Source of the DNA: Canna indica
Lineage: Eukaryota; Streptophyta; Magnoliopsida; Zingiberales; Cannaceae
Assembly: GCA_034359265.1 (NCBI GenBank)
Contig: CP136893.1
Span: 25,118,001 to 25,182,000, forward strand
Direction: 5' to 3'
Length of the DNA: 64,000 nucleotides
Part shown: positions 46,371 through 56,800 of the stretch, piece by piece
How positions within the stretch are numbered: the stretch's first letter is position 1
How the letters are laid out: every line of letters begins with the position of its first letter
Made by a program: the position numbers and the translations under genes
The notes under the pieces: generated by a model
Told to the model about the DNA's origin: nothing
Seen by the model: the letters and a program-made list of their open reading frames with translations, nothing else
Database searches by the model: none

Positions 46371-47619
46371 GGCTATTTCTCCAGAGGAAGTCCATCTTTT
46401 GCTTCTCATAACTAAGATGCATATTGATAGATGAACTACAAAGTATCACGGAATTTGTATACTTGAAATCCTCATGCGTTGGGGAATTAAAGAACAGAGT
46501 TCAAGAATAGCTTCCCATTCTTGAACATAGTTCATATATTGACCAATGGGAAGCTATTCTCGCCAGAGGAGTCGGCAACAGCTATCCAGATGGTCGACAT
46601 CGCCTCCCCCCACAGCCATGGATTGCACGAGCAAGCTAAGCTCTGGATACGGGGTGGGTGGTTTGCAGGAGGTAGCGGTGCAAGTGACAGTGGCGGTGGA
46701 AGAAAAAGAAATGAGGAAGAAGAAGAAAAGAGAGAGAAAAATATGTGGGACCATATATATATATATATTCCTTTTTAATAACATACCCACAACTAGGTAG
46801 GCCACGTATGAAGTCGTCAGGCCACGCAAGCACCGTTTTCCTCCACGTCAGCTAAGTTGAGGTTACACGTGACGATTTGGTAGATGACATAAACGGAAGT
46901 AAAAGTTTTGCATTTACAGACGAAATTTGAAAACGTGGGTAGAACGTAAAATTTCTACAAACCTTGTGATTTTTTAGTCTATTATATATTACCTAATTTA
47001 ATAACATTTCACCAATTTTGAAATCCCAAATTTTCTTTCTCTCCTTTATTATATCCCCTCGCACAACTCTTCCCCAAATTTATGAAATTGGAACCCTGCA
47101 GCCTTGAACATTGACGCCTCTGCCCTGGCTTCCTTGCAAAATGTCAACCCTAGGTCTCTAACCAAGCGACCCCTCTGCCTCCTTCCTCACCTAATGCCAA
47201 CCGTATAGGGAGCGACCACTACTAGAATATACCACATCAGCCACGGGAATCACCGACGGCCGCCTCGGCCGTCAGAATAATTCACGGCTTTGCGACGGCC
47301 ATAGCGGCCGCCGTAGCTGATGTAACCAAATCACCCATGGCTCGCATACGGCCGCATAGAGCCGTCGCTCATAGTTGATGGTGCGCACGGGGCATGAAAT
47401 AAGATAAGTTATTACCCACGGCTTAGCGAGGGCTCTAGAGCCGTTGGTGATATGTATAAGTCATTAGCCACAGCTGGAAGCGGCCGTCGTTTATTAATTT
47501 ATGGCGCGAATGCAGCACAAAAATTAAAACACTCTTCACCGACAACTTAAAGAGGGCTAGCTGTCGTTGATGTTAAAATTACGAACCCACAGTTTGCCAA
47601 CGGCTGGCGAGCCATCGGT

Positions 47620-48230
47620 GAAAGTACTTTTTATTTGTTTTCGCGCCCGACCCTTCCTCTTTCTTCCTCTTCTTCCTCTTTTCTTCTCTGCTCGCCGCTG
47701 TTGCTTGTTGCCGCCGCCGTCTGTCGCTATCGGTTGCTGTCTGTCGCTGCCTGTTGCCGCCACCGTTAGTCACCGTCAGTGTCCCTCTCCCTTCCGGTAT
47801 GCATTTCCTCCTCTCTCCCCATCTCGATCCCTCCATCCCCTACCCCGCGCCGGCGTCGATCTGGCCCTCTCTGCGCCGGCGTCGACCCAGCCGGCCCTCT
47901 CCACGCTGGCGCCATGATTTGGGGCCGATTACCATCAGCCCCAATGCAAACAGTAGCTGGCAGTGATGTCGACTACTGTTGATGCATGATTTGGGTTAAT
48001 TAAACCCTAATCAATTACTTGATTAGGGTTTAATTAACCCTTAATCAAATTGTGATTAGGGTAATCATAGTTTGATCGGGATTTAATTAAATTCTATATA
48101 TATTTATATTTTTTTATTGTTAATTATTAGAAATTAACTGTTAATTAGGTAATTAGTTTGGTTAATATTAATTAATGGTTAATGTTGATGAGGGTTTAAT
48201 TATTTTTAGGTTAATTAATGAAATTAGTTT
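47620..48230. other. CACTA C interior: GC-rich then AT-rich, no gene assigned
   Basis: 47650-47960 is CT/CG-rich with open frames on both strands and could be captured UTR or exon; no family is recognised. 47980-48240 is AT-rich with repeated TTAATTAA and AACCCTAATCAA stretches. Confidence 0.3.
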
Positions 48231-48251
48231 AATATTAATTAATTATTATTA

Positions 48252-48450
48252 ATGGAATCATCCACTGAGGACTCGCGCCGGAATCGTCCACTGTGGATTC
48301 GCGGCCAAATCGTCTACTTTGGACTTGCGACCAAATATATTGTCCATGGTGGACTCGCGCTCGAATCGTCCATAATGGATGGACTCGTGCCGGAATCGTC
48401 CACTTTGGACTCGCACGGAATCGTCCACTATGGACTCGCACCGGCATCCA
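48252..48450. repeat. ~29-bp tandem repeat in CACTA C
   Basis: About seven imperfect units of GAATCGTCCACTATGGACTC plus GCGCCG occur head to tail. CCACTATGG is near-palindromic (TCCAYWRTGGA), so each unit could form a small hairpin. It lies about 440 bp before the transposase start. Confidence 0.75.
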
Positions 48451-48890
48451 TAAATTTAGAAAAAACCAAGACGAGTTGATATATTTCACGTATGCATCGA
48501 CGAGTCATGTTTTAAGTTTGCAAAACCTTAGATCCGTTCGGGGGTTGTATGTTCGTGTAAACGAAGTAAATGATCTTTAATACGACGTACAACCCTTGAA
48601 TTGTCCCTAATTGGATAATTTGGGAACATAGTTATTTATATTGCACTTAGTTTATTTCTTTTAGTCATTATTCATTTTTAAATTTTGGTTTGTATCTCCC
48701 TTGTTCTCCGATACACGCCCAGATGATATGCGTATTCGGAGAACTGTAGGGAGATGCTACCAAAATTTAGAATGAAGTTAATGACTAAAAGAAATTCTAA
48801 GTGCAATATAAATAACATGAATTCCAAATGGAATAGGACCATCCCACCTAAAGACATTACCTAAAGATATTGACAACTTTTTGACAGAAC

Positions 48891-50224
48891 ATGTCGGACG
48901 ATCGAAGTTGGATGTATCGACGAATTCATCATGGAGCTATAATTGATGAATTTCGAGTAGGCGTAGCTTACTTCTTAAATTTCGCCTACTCAAATAAAAA
49001 ACTCCTTAGTGGTGATAAAATCCGATGTCCGTGCCCGAAATGTTCGAACATAAGATTGTTGGACCGTGAAACTGTCACAATGCATCTGTATACAAAAAGA
49101 TTCACACTAAGATATTTTCTGTGGAATTATCATGGGGAGTCACGTCAAGTCGGGACGTCGAGCAATCATGTTGTCCAAACTCATGGTGAATCTTCTTCTA
49201 CTAGTGTTTCTTCTTCCAATCCACCTAATCCTTATAGTTCAATGATTCTGGATAGTTTTGGAGGACAATTCCATTTAAATGATAATATTGAGTCAGTTAT
49301 TGAGATGGTAGTGCCACCAGATACTACGACAGTTGAAGTCATTGAAGAACAACATGCGATACAGATTGAATTGTCGAATAAGGAGGCTGCAGAATTTTAC
49401 GAGATGTTGAAAGCTGTCGATGAACTTTTGTATGAGAATTGTCCTAATTATACAAGATTTTTGGCAATGACGCAACTCCTGAACATCAAGTCCGATTGTA
49501 GTATCAGTAGGGTTGTGTTTGATCGGATTGCAGGTTTTATCAATGGTATGCTACCTCCAAATAATAAGTTTGAGCCAACCTTTTATAAGACAAAAAAGTT
49601 AATGAGAAAATTAGGGCTTAGGTACGAAAAGATACACGCATGCCTAGATAACTGCATTTTATATTATAAAGAAAATGCATAGTTAGAGCAATGCCCGGTA
49701 TGTGAACATCCTTGTTACAAGGATGTTAATCATTTGCCCTTTTTAAATGTCATTGGTTCGATACAAGCGATAGGGGCATGAGAGTTCATCCAAAGTATAA
49801 ACAGCTGGTCAAGGTCAATTACAAATCAAAATTGGCTTCAAATGAGCCATTTATATTGGCATCTCAAGCTGAACAAGTATATTATATGCAGTATCCATCT
49901 CGAAAGAAAGATATGGCAGATTGGTGTGTAGTCTTTAAGACTAAAGCCAAAGAAAAAATTGACTCGGTAGTTGGAGAGAATGAGCCAGCATATGACTTCT
50001 ATCAAAAAGAAGATCCTTCCGAAGTGGATCGAGTTAGTCCAATTCTCGAGGATGATGACACAGAGTTAGTTCAATTGAAAATAGAATACATTGATGACGA
50101 CGATAATGTAGTTGAGGAAGGACAGAATGATGATGAGGGAGAAGAAGAAGAATTTCAAGATTCCGATACAGAAGAACAAGAAGAAGAGTATTTCACGGAT
50201 GATGATAATGACAATGATGAATAA
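48891..50224 (+). pseudogene. CACTA transposase TNPD with catalytic core deleted
   Basis: ATG at 48891 opens a Transpos_assoc domain (D-R-S-W-M-Y, I-R-C-P-C-P-K-C, H-L-Y), then the TNPD N-terminal region (F-Y-E-M-L-K-A-V-D-E-L-L-Y, Y-E-K-I-H-A-C-L-D-N-C) up to a TAG at 49680. C-P-V-C-E-H-P-C-Y-K follows briefly. From about 49778 the reading is already the C-terminal DUF4216-like part (F-I-L-A-S-Q-A-E-Q-V-Y-Y), ending in an acidic tail of Asp/Glu repeats to TAA 50224. The Transposase_21 catalytic domain, normally several hundred residues between these blocks, is missing. The intact enzyme cuts element ends in the nucleus; this one cannot. Confidence 0.85.
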
Positions 50225-50309
50225 TTGTAAATGTGAAGTATATATTCAATTATTAAATATATCTATTAATCTATTATATATAATCTAATTATATTAAATT
50301 TTTACAGCT

Positions 50310-51854
50310 ATGGTTCGAGATATCAGTTCCCGAGAAAGCTTTCCTCGTAGGACCCCCCGACGATTACCACCCGCCCCACTTATACCCACTAACCCTCATC
50401 GTTCCCTCCGGCTACCATCCCTTCGCCACTCTCCGCAGATCCATGATCGTCGTCTTCGAGACGTAGGCCACGAGGGCCTAACAAAATTCTCCCTCCGTCA
50501 CCCGAGGGAGAACTACACCGAGCAGTTAGTGTGAGCAGAAGACGGTAGGTATATGCATCAATTATTTCTTATAATTTATTTATAATTCAAAATATCATAA
50601 TATGAATTTATATTTGGTGCAGATTTGAGTAAGAGGCATCCCCCGCACGATAACGGGGACGATGCAGAAGTTTATGCATGGGGTGTGGCCTACATGGTCT
50701 CACGTGCCCCGTGAGCATATGGATTTATTGTGGTGAGAGTTCACGATAAGTATATTTATTAAATTAATGTTAATGTTAAATATTGATCGGTAATAATAAT
50801 TTTCTTTTGCAGGCTCGTTATACATGGCCGGAGGGGCCAAACCACTTTTGTTGAGGCTGCATGGGAGTGTGTTGCCCGCACTCACTATAACGATTGGGGG
50901 CCACACAGATAGGGCAAACTCGGGGATACGCCCCCAAGTGGATTCCTGGCCCTGTGTGGGACCAGCTCATTGAGCGGTGGGACATGCTTGAGTGGCAGGA
51001 GATCTCCCGGACTGCGTCGAGAAACCGCTTGTCGGTGGGGGGGGCGGGGGGATGGCACGTGGGCGCGTCGCACTAGTGGCTCCATCTCTTTTGCATTTCT
51101 TGCGCGTCGCATCGTATGTATAATTTAATCATTTTTAATTAAATTATATATTTTGTATAATGATACTAATGTGTTTGTTAATTTTCTAATGTAAGATGCG
51201 CGTGGCAGAGGATGGCACCGTCCAATGCCCGTCGATGACGGAGGTGTTTGAGCGCACCCACCGTCGTCGACGAGGAGCGGGGGACTACATTGATAGCAGA
51301 GCCTCGATCATAATGGTAAGTATTTATATATGTCTATTTTATTTACATAATTTTTATTTATAGTTTATATATATTTGAAATATAAACACGTGTAGGAAAC
51401 TTACACGAGGACTGTGATCGAGCGTGGGGGCACATCGGAAGAGTTCGACGCAGCAGCTTGGGTTGAGGCCGTAGGTGGCTAGGAGCACGGCCGTGTTTAT
51501 GACTTTGTAGACAGTGGCCATGCATGCGCCGTGCTCGGGCCACTTGGGGCATCGACTCCTCCGGCTGTGGGTGAGCGGCCCTCGACATCCTGGGCGCAGG
51601 ACCAAAGCTGGATAGCGGCCTTGGAGTCGGAGCTCACCCAGTAGAGACAGGCGATGGAGGAGCAGAGACGGATGAATGAAGAGTTGAGACAGAAGAAAGG
51701 AGGAGCAGAGCATCCAGGCGCTCCTCACTCAGATTGCGTCTCACTCTGGCCTTCTACCGATGATGTCGTAGCTGTCGTCCTCTTCGACCTAGTCGACGCT
51801 CCTGACCCAGTCGCTATCGACTCCACCGCATCCACCGCAGCCGTGAGATTTTGA
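50310..51854 (+). pseudogene. PTTA/TNPA-like second gene of CACTA C
   Basis: Several plus-strand exons are discernible. One is Pro/Arg-rich (50310-50534), and one carries the A-W-G-V-A-Y-M-V reading (50640-50720). Next come W-E-W/W-Q-E-I-S-R-T-A-S-R-N-R-L-S (50930-51050) and M-T-E-V-F-E-R-T-H-R-R (51196-51310). The last is a Glu/Gln-rich coiled-coil tail (51600-51710). Stops interrupt several exons, for example TAG near 51640. In En/Spm elements the second protein binds subterminal repeats and works with TNPD. Matching exons occur in reverse orientation in CACTA B. Confidence 0.65.
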
Positions 51855-52587
51855 TTTATTGTATTTTCTTTATATTTTTATACTTGTATGTATACGGATA
51901 GTTGTTTATATACTTATGGTTGTATATATATATGATATTTTGATAATTGTTTGCCTCCAGTTTGAGGCTTAGATTGATGATATTTATGTAAAACTTGTAT
52001 GTTTGGTTTCAAATGCATGTGTATGATGTTTTCTGATTGTAATATGTGATTGAAAATATATTGTAATCTATAAATATTATTGTATACAAGAATTTATAAT
52101 TTTTTTATTATTTTCAATTACAGGATATACCTTCAGCCATGGCTTACCCACGGCCACCGTCACTACGCCGTGGCTGAAGCCTAATCGTAAATGGATGATG
52201 GCCTGGGCAGTACCAAATATCACGGTTGCTAATCGTATCACCGACGACCCTGGATCGTGGCTGATATGTTGGTATCAGTGACAACCGCCTACGTCACTAA
52301 ACCGTGGCTAAAGGCATGGTTGATGGCCTGCGCAGCACCAAATATCATGGTTGCTAATAGTATGACCGACTGCCCCGGGCCGTGGCGGATGTGTTGGTAT
52401 CAGTGACAACGCTCGCGGCCATCGCTGATGATTATTTGTGACGACTGAGAGATGCTGTCACAACTTATTTGAGATACACACATCACTGATGGCTTTTTGC
52501 CACGGCTGGTGCCGTCCGTGATAGTTATCACCGACGATTCAGCCACGGCTTCAGCCATCGGTGATGACGACAATTCTAGTAGTGGAC

Positions 52588-53480
52588 TAAGTTGCCTCTA
52601 CCCTCCTTCCTTGCTCGGTCACCCCTCTCCCTCTCCTTAAGTTCTAATCTAGCAGCCACCTCGTCGGTCTGCCGACCCTGCCACTCCCTGCCCACGCCAC
52701 CCGTCCCTCTTTCACAAAGCCACAATGTGTCTACTTGTTTAATTGTTACGAATCATGCATTCCTTTCCCTCTGCGGCTCGATTTTGACTCTACTTTCTTC
52801 CAACTTCAGGGTCAAAATTCATCACTTTGTTCGCCATCTACTATACATGCATGCCGAGGGGGAAGGGAAGGAGAAGAGGTAGTGACTCCATAGGAATTTT
52901 TTTCTCAAAAACGGTCAGTTCCCTCACATCTCACCTGCAAATACTTGTTTCTTTCAATCTTCATTCAAGTTTGGTGGAAAGATTGGATCTCGGTGCTCTT
53001 CCATTTGATCTGAAGATGAGAAACAAAAAATGGGATTCTTTAGAAGGATCTGCTTAGGTTCATGTAGATTAGCTTGTCTGAGATTGCTTCATTTTCCCTT
53101 TGATGCGTGTGTTAGGTTTGAACTCGTCGACACATTGATTCCTAACACCTCAGATTGAGAACGGTATGGTACTTGATTTGTTCTAACATTCCTCTTGTAG
53201 ATATTGAGATTTGTCCTTTTGTGTGATTTTGAATGCTGTATAGTTCTAATGGGATATTGACATCTGTCAAGTGTCAACAAATATCCCACAATTTTGCTTT
53301 GATGGGAAGTTTACAGGATAAGTATGATACTTGGATTAAATTTCTCGCATTTGTCACTAGTTACTAATCCAATGAGGTCTACTGTGTTGATATTTTTTTT
53401 GGTTATATGAATGAGCTACAAATGAATGAAAAGTTTTACTTTTTGATGTGATTTAATAGGTTGAAGGATTAGATCAAGAA
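52588..53480 (+). other. Probable leader/upstream part of a captured GLTP gene
   Basis: Pyrimidine-rich and GC-richer than the surrounding LTR sequence. It lies directly upstream of the GLTP exon, which is preceded by a T-rich stretch and AG (about 53450-53460) that could end a 5' UTR intron. No separate ORF is recognised. Confidence 0.35.
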
Positions 53481-53481
53481 T

Positions 53482-53599
53482 ATGGAGGGGACCGTTTTTA
53501 CTCCCTCATTGGAAGGAATGAAGCATGTTAAGTCTCAGAATGGAGTAATTATAACAAAACTATTTCTTGACATGTGCAAACAAATTCTTCATGTTTTAG
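53482..53599 (+). pseudogene. Captured glycolipid transfer protein first exon
   Basis: ATG at 53482 begins M-E-G-T-V-F-T-P-S-L-E-G-M-K-H-V-K-S and continues T-K-L-F-L-D-M-C-K-Q-I-L. This is the N-terminus of plant glycolipid transfer protein 1, a cytosolic carrier of glycosphingolipids between membranes. The exon ends at a GT donor (53600-53601). No further GLTP exons follow; the next coding piece is an LRR kinase. It lies in the block between CACTA C and the CACTA right end at 56333. Confidence 0.75.
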
Positions 53600-53723
53600 G
53601 TATTTGCCTTCTTTAATTTACCCTCAAGGAAAATTTTCAGTCGAGCTTTTGTCTTGACATCATTGTTCAAAGAGCTTAATTTTTCTGTCATATATATTTG
53701 AGGTGGCTTTAAATGTTTGCAGA

Positions 53724-54330
53724 CTCCTACAGAACAATACCCCTAGTGCATGTTTGCTTCATTGGATAGAATAGGATATGATTGGATAATAAATGGTGGT
53801 GGATTGGATATAAGTTTTTTAAATCCAGTATACATCGGATATAATATCAATTTTATACTCATTTTCTTTTAATCAATGCACTAAACAAACAATGGACATT
53901 AATTCATCCATATCATATCCTTCCCTATCCTATGAAGCAAACATGCACTTAGAGATTGGGAAGCTCTCCAAGCTTCACGCCCTCGATCTCTCCGACAACA
54001 AGTTGTCGGGTGAAATCCTTATCGGTAAATCTAGAAGAAAGCGATAAACAAAAATAACCAAAGTGAGATTTTGCTCACTCTCGCATTTTTTCATGCATTT
54101 GGTGATCAAGCAGGAGGCTCAACAATAATAGTCTTTTTGGGGCACTTCCTAAGTCTTGGGTCAATATTACCTAACTCACTTTCATGTAAGTCCGATGGCT
54201 TCTCAAATCCATGCTTTTTAGTAGGGATTTATATCATTAAATATGAGATCTTGTGGCATTTATGCTTTAGGGACATGTCCTCCAATAATTTCAGTGGTCC
54301 TATGCCATGGTTTCCAAACAGAGCATTCAA
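53724..54330 (+). pseudogene. Captured LRR receptor-kinase exons (NIK-like), split by a MITE
   Basis: Three LRR exons are visible. The first runs from the AG acceptor near 53722 and is interrupted by a MITE (53746-53948); it resumes as E-I-G-K-L-S-K-L-H-A-L-D-L-S-D-N-K-L-S-G to about 54020. The second (about 54112-54184) reads L-N-N-N-S-L-F-G-A-L-P, has a stop where the family usually has Gln, and ends at a GTAAG donor. The third (about 54270-54331) reads M-S-S-N-N-F-S-G-P-M-P-W-F-P and ends at GTAAGT. These are the small LRR exons just before the membrane segment in plant NIK/SERK-type kinases. No kinase domain is present. Confidence 0.7.
53746..53948. mobile_element. MITE (PIF/Harbinger-like) inside the LRR exon
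   Basis: 203 bp with inverted ends GTGCATGTTTGCTTCA and TGAAGCAAACATGCAC. Flanking triplets are cta and tta, close to the TWA target of Harbinger-type elements. Removing it rejoins the LRR exon. A related stretch lies at about 251-370. Confidence 0.8.
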
Positions 54331-54331
54331 G

Positions 54332-55740
54332 TAAGTATTGTCTATTTCAATTGAAGGTTAACCTAGTACATTTATATTTACCAATTAACCCCACAATAGC
54401 AACATATCCAAAAACTCGTCCACTGAAAAAATTAAATTTCCCCACCTAGTAATTGTCATAGGTGGGCCATTTTTGTTGTTCCAAATTAATATAGTCAATA
54501 TATGATATGTTAAATGCAATTTCCCTTGGTTATATCATATGTATCTCCGTGAAATTATTATTTATATACACTACTTGATGTGGTGTATATACTTATGTTC
54601 ACATTTTCCTTCTGTCCAAATATTGGTATAGGTGCAACTAACAAACCACATGAGTTGGATGCTGCTGTTCTAAGTACATTGGTGAGTTTTATTGTCAAAT
54701 ACTTACATAAAGTTAAGCCTGCAGGGAAAATACCACCTGGACTTTTTTTTTTAACATTCTCTTGCACTGTTTACTTTAAGTTCACACTTTAAAAAGCATA
54801 ATTAAGATTTTTCACATATGCAAATTGAAATGGCTATGAATGATCGGGAAAGGTGATGATTAAGTAAAAAAGAGGAGATAATAACTAGTTTTAGTAATGC
54901 CTTTTAGGGATCAAATATGAGCTCATTAGGGTTAATAACGAGTACAAATAAGAATTATAAATATTGTTGCTTAATACCAGTAATATTGCCTCATACCACT
55001 CTCAGAAACAGATTGAGGTTGGTTGGGCAACTAATAATAATAGAAAGAGCACATTCATTAGGCAGAATTGAAAGAGGTTAAACAATATAAATATGTTAGA
55101 GGAAACATAGTTCATCAGCCCAAGGCCATTATGAAATCCTGTATTATGATATCTTTTGCTTAATAAAGTATAACATGAGATTCACTGCTTATATTTGATT
55201 AGATCACATATAATATGAGAAAGTGACTTAGAAATGAGAACTAGCAACTCACGATTGGTTCGGAGGCTTCCTTGTTCATTTGAAGCCTGAAAAAAGTGCA
55301 TAATATTAGACAATAAAAACAAAGTTAGCTATTCTGGTTTATGAAAGAACTTAAATCTACATGCATCCATTAGCTTGTTTTCCTTACTTTCTTCACAAAA
55401 AGTTGAAGGAGATATCCAGAAATTTTGCATGATTTTGACTTGTGTTCTTACTTTCCTTCTTTTGCATGAGAAAAAGAAGAAGAAATGAGGCATACCTAGC
55501 TAGCGAATCTACTAGAACTTCTTTTTATTGGGGCAGTGTTGTTTAGTTTTTTTTGGTGTACGAACTATCTTGTGTACCTAAACTTTTTTTAATGGATATT
55601 AAATACCTTGGAGTATGTTGTGTTGGTGGACAATATTGTTTTTGATGTATTTTGGATTGTTGATGGTTGGATCTGTAGGTGGTTGTATACCTGCTAAGTT
55701 GTACGTTTTGTAATTAGCAAGTGGATTATTATATTAATGA
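54332..55740. other. Non-coding stretch of the same captured block
   Basis: AT-rich sequence without recognisable exons. Some may be intron or 3' part of the captured kinase gene. I see no ORF with family features. Confidence 0.3.
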
Positions 55741-55749
55741 ATGATTCAT

Positions 55750-56333
55750 TATTAAATTTTGTGTGTTTGAGACAAATTTATTCATCATAAATTCTAAAAG
55801 TTGTGGCAAAATCATCACATATTGTAGCAAACTCATTACTGATATTATGGCAATAATCTAAATTTGAAATCCTATTAGTGGCAAATTCATTTTAATGTTT
55901 AATAACAAAAGATCAAACATGTAGTGACAATTTTTTTGTAGCAAATTTGATATGTAATGACAAAATGTAACTCATTATTAGTGGCAAATTTTATATAGTT
56001 TTGCCACGAAAAGAGTTCTAGAAAGGGTAGAATAATGACAAACATTTATTAATAAGTGAAAGAATTTTTGTCATAAAAGATAGTAACATCAGCAAGCTCC
56101 ATTTGCCACAATAGAGTGGAGGTAGTTTGACTTTTTTATTTGCCACTAAAGAAATTAAAATTCGTGGCAATCCGCTAAAGTTCGCCACGAAAGTAAAAAA
56201 TGACCTTTAGCGGTAGACCTATTATGACAAACGGCTGGCAATCACTTTTTTGCCATTGAATCATCATTTTGCCACTGTATGTGACTATTGTGGCAAAAAC
56301 AGCTTGTTACTAATTCTAATTTTTTTTGTAGTG
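55750..56333 (-). mobile_element. Right end of another CACTA element (F)
   Basis: The edge reads TTTTTTTGTAGTG at 56333, the reverse complement of CACTACAAAAAAA. Inside it, TTGTGGCAAA/TTTGCCACTA motifs recur in both orientations over ~580 bp, as in CACTA subterminal arrays. I could not find its left end; CACTA C may have inserted into it or it was lost. The GLTP and NIK fragments (53482-54331) are probably its cargo. Confidence 0.6.
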
Positions 56334-56481
56334 AATTGAACATAAAATTCTCAGAATTTTCCCAATTGGAGTGGGCGGCGGCTACATGAGGAAGAAGAAA
56401 AGCCATGAAATGGAATCGTTAACCACTCGCCCCTTTTGTGTCTTGGGTTCTTGTAGCAATCGTACGGCGCCCCAAATCTTT

Positions 56482-56525
<44 letters not shown>
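56482..56525. repeat. (TA)n(GT)n microsatellite
   Basis: About ten TA units run directly into about twelve GT units within LTR sequence. Confidence 0.95.
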
Positions 56526-56800
56526 GCGAAATTACCATACTAACCTCTAACTTAAGTGACTCACTATTTTAATCTGAATCAAGTTCCGATTGGACCGTCG
56601 AACTCCACTCGAAGTCCTCTTTGATTCCACGACACAAGTTTTACACATCCAAAAACTCATAATTAAGAAAATTTTAAAGTAACTGGGCCTCACCTCAAGC
56701 TAGGCGCTACCGATCAATCCCACATGGGCCATTTTGCATCACGCTTAACCCGCTGAAACCAATACACAAAATATTATTATTATTATTAGCGGGTATTACA

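Larger units (their letters stand above)
44927..46993. mobile_element. MULE-like element with long TIRs (Pack-MULE 2)
   Basis: The left end (about 44927-45110) and right end (about 46810-46993) are inverted copies: TAATAGACTAAAAAATCAYA, then AATTTTACGTTCTACCC, AATTTCG-CTGTAAATGCA and TTTATGTCATCTACCAAATC. The TIRs are thus about 180 bp. The exact termini and target duplication are uncertain because the flanks are AT-rich. No transposase is visible. The interior (45150-46790) is GC-rich and made of host-like coding fragments. Confidence 0.8.
47217..52584 (+). mobile_element. CACTA C (En/Spm type) with defective TNPD and PTTA
   Basis: Ends are CACTACTAGAAT at 47217 and ATTCTAGTAGTG at 52584, with a perfect GAC target duplication (47214-47216, 52585-52587); 5368 bp. 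Subterminal regions are full of CCGTSGSTGA/TCAGCCACGG motifs (47230-47600 and 52120-52570). It has both classic CACTA genes, but the transposase lacks its core. CACTA B and CACTA D are relatives. Confidence 0.9.
43995..56800 (-). mobile_element. Gypsy solo LTR in the copia gag, itself hosting other elements
   Basis: The left edge TGTCACGCCCCAAAATTGGG resembles the gypsy A LTR start (23906). The right edge GCGGGTATTACA is the reverse complement of TGTAATACCCGC, a typical gypsy LTR start. Target duplications aagaa (43990-43994) and aagag (56801-56805) match at four of five. No gypsy coding sequence lies between, so I call it a solo LTR. LTR sequence proper is seen at 43995-44926 and about 56334-56800. 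The middle is occupied by a MULE, CACTA C and part of another CACTA. Confidence 0.65.

Noticed and set aside
47557..47982. Overlapping open frames on both strands in CACTA C (47557-47982)
   Set aside because: They are Pro/Arg/Ser-rich in one direction and Arg/Lys-rich in the other, overlap heavily, and show no conserved domain; composition explains them.
48252..48450. CRISPR-like array
   Set aside because: The units abut without unique spacers, lie inside a plant CACTA element and drift in sequence; it is a plain tandem repeat.
54571..54590. CACTACTTGATG as the left end of CACTA F
   Set aside because: No terminal A-run or GCCAC subterminal motifs follow, and the flanking triplet does not match the AAT beyond the right end.
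43995..56800. A complete gypsy element rather than a solo LTR
   Set aside because: No gypsy gag or pol sequence appears between the edges; all coding sequence there belongs to MULE, CACTA or captured genes.
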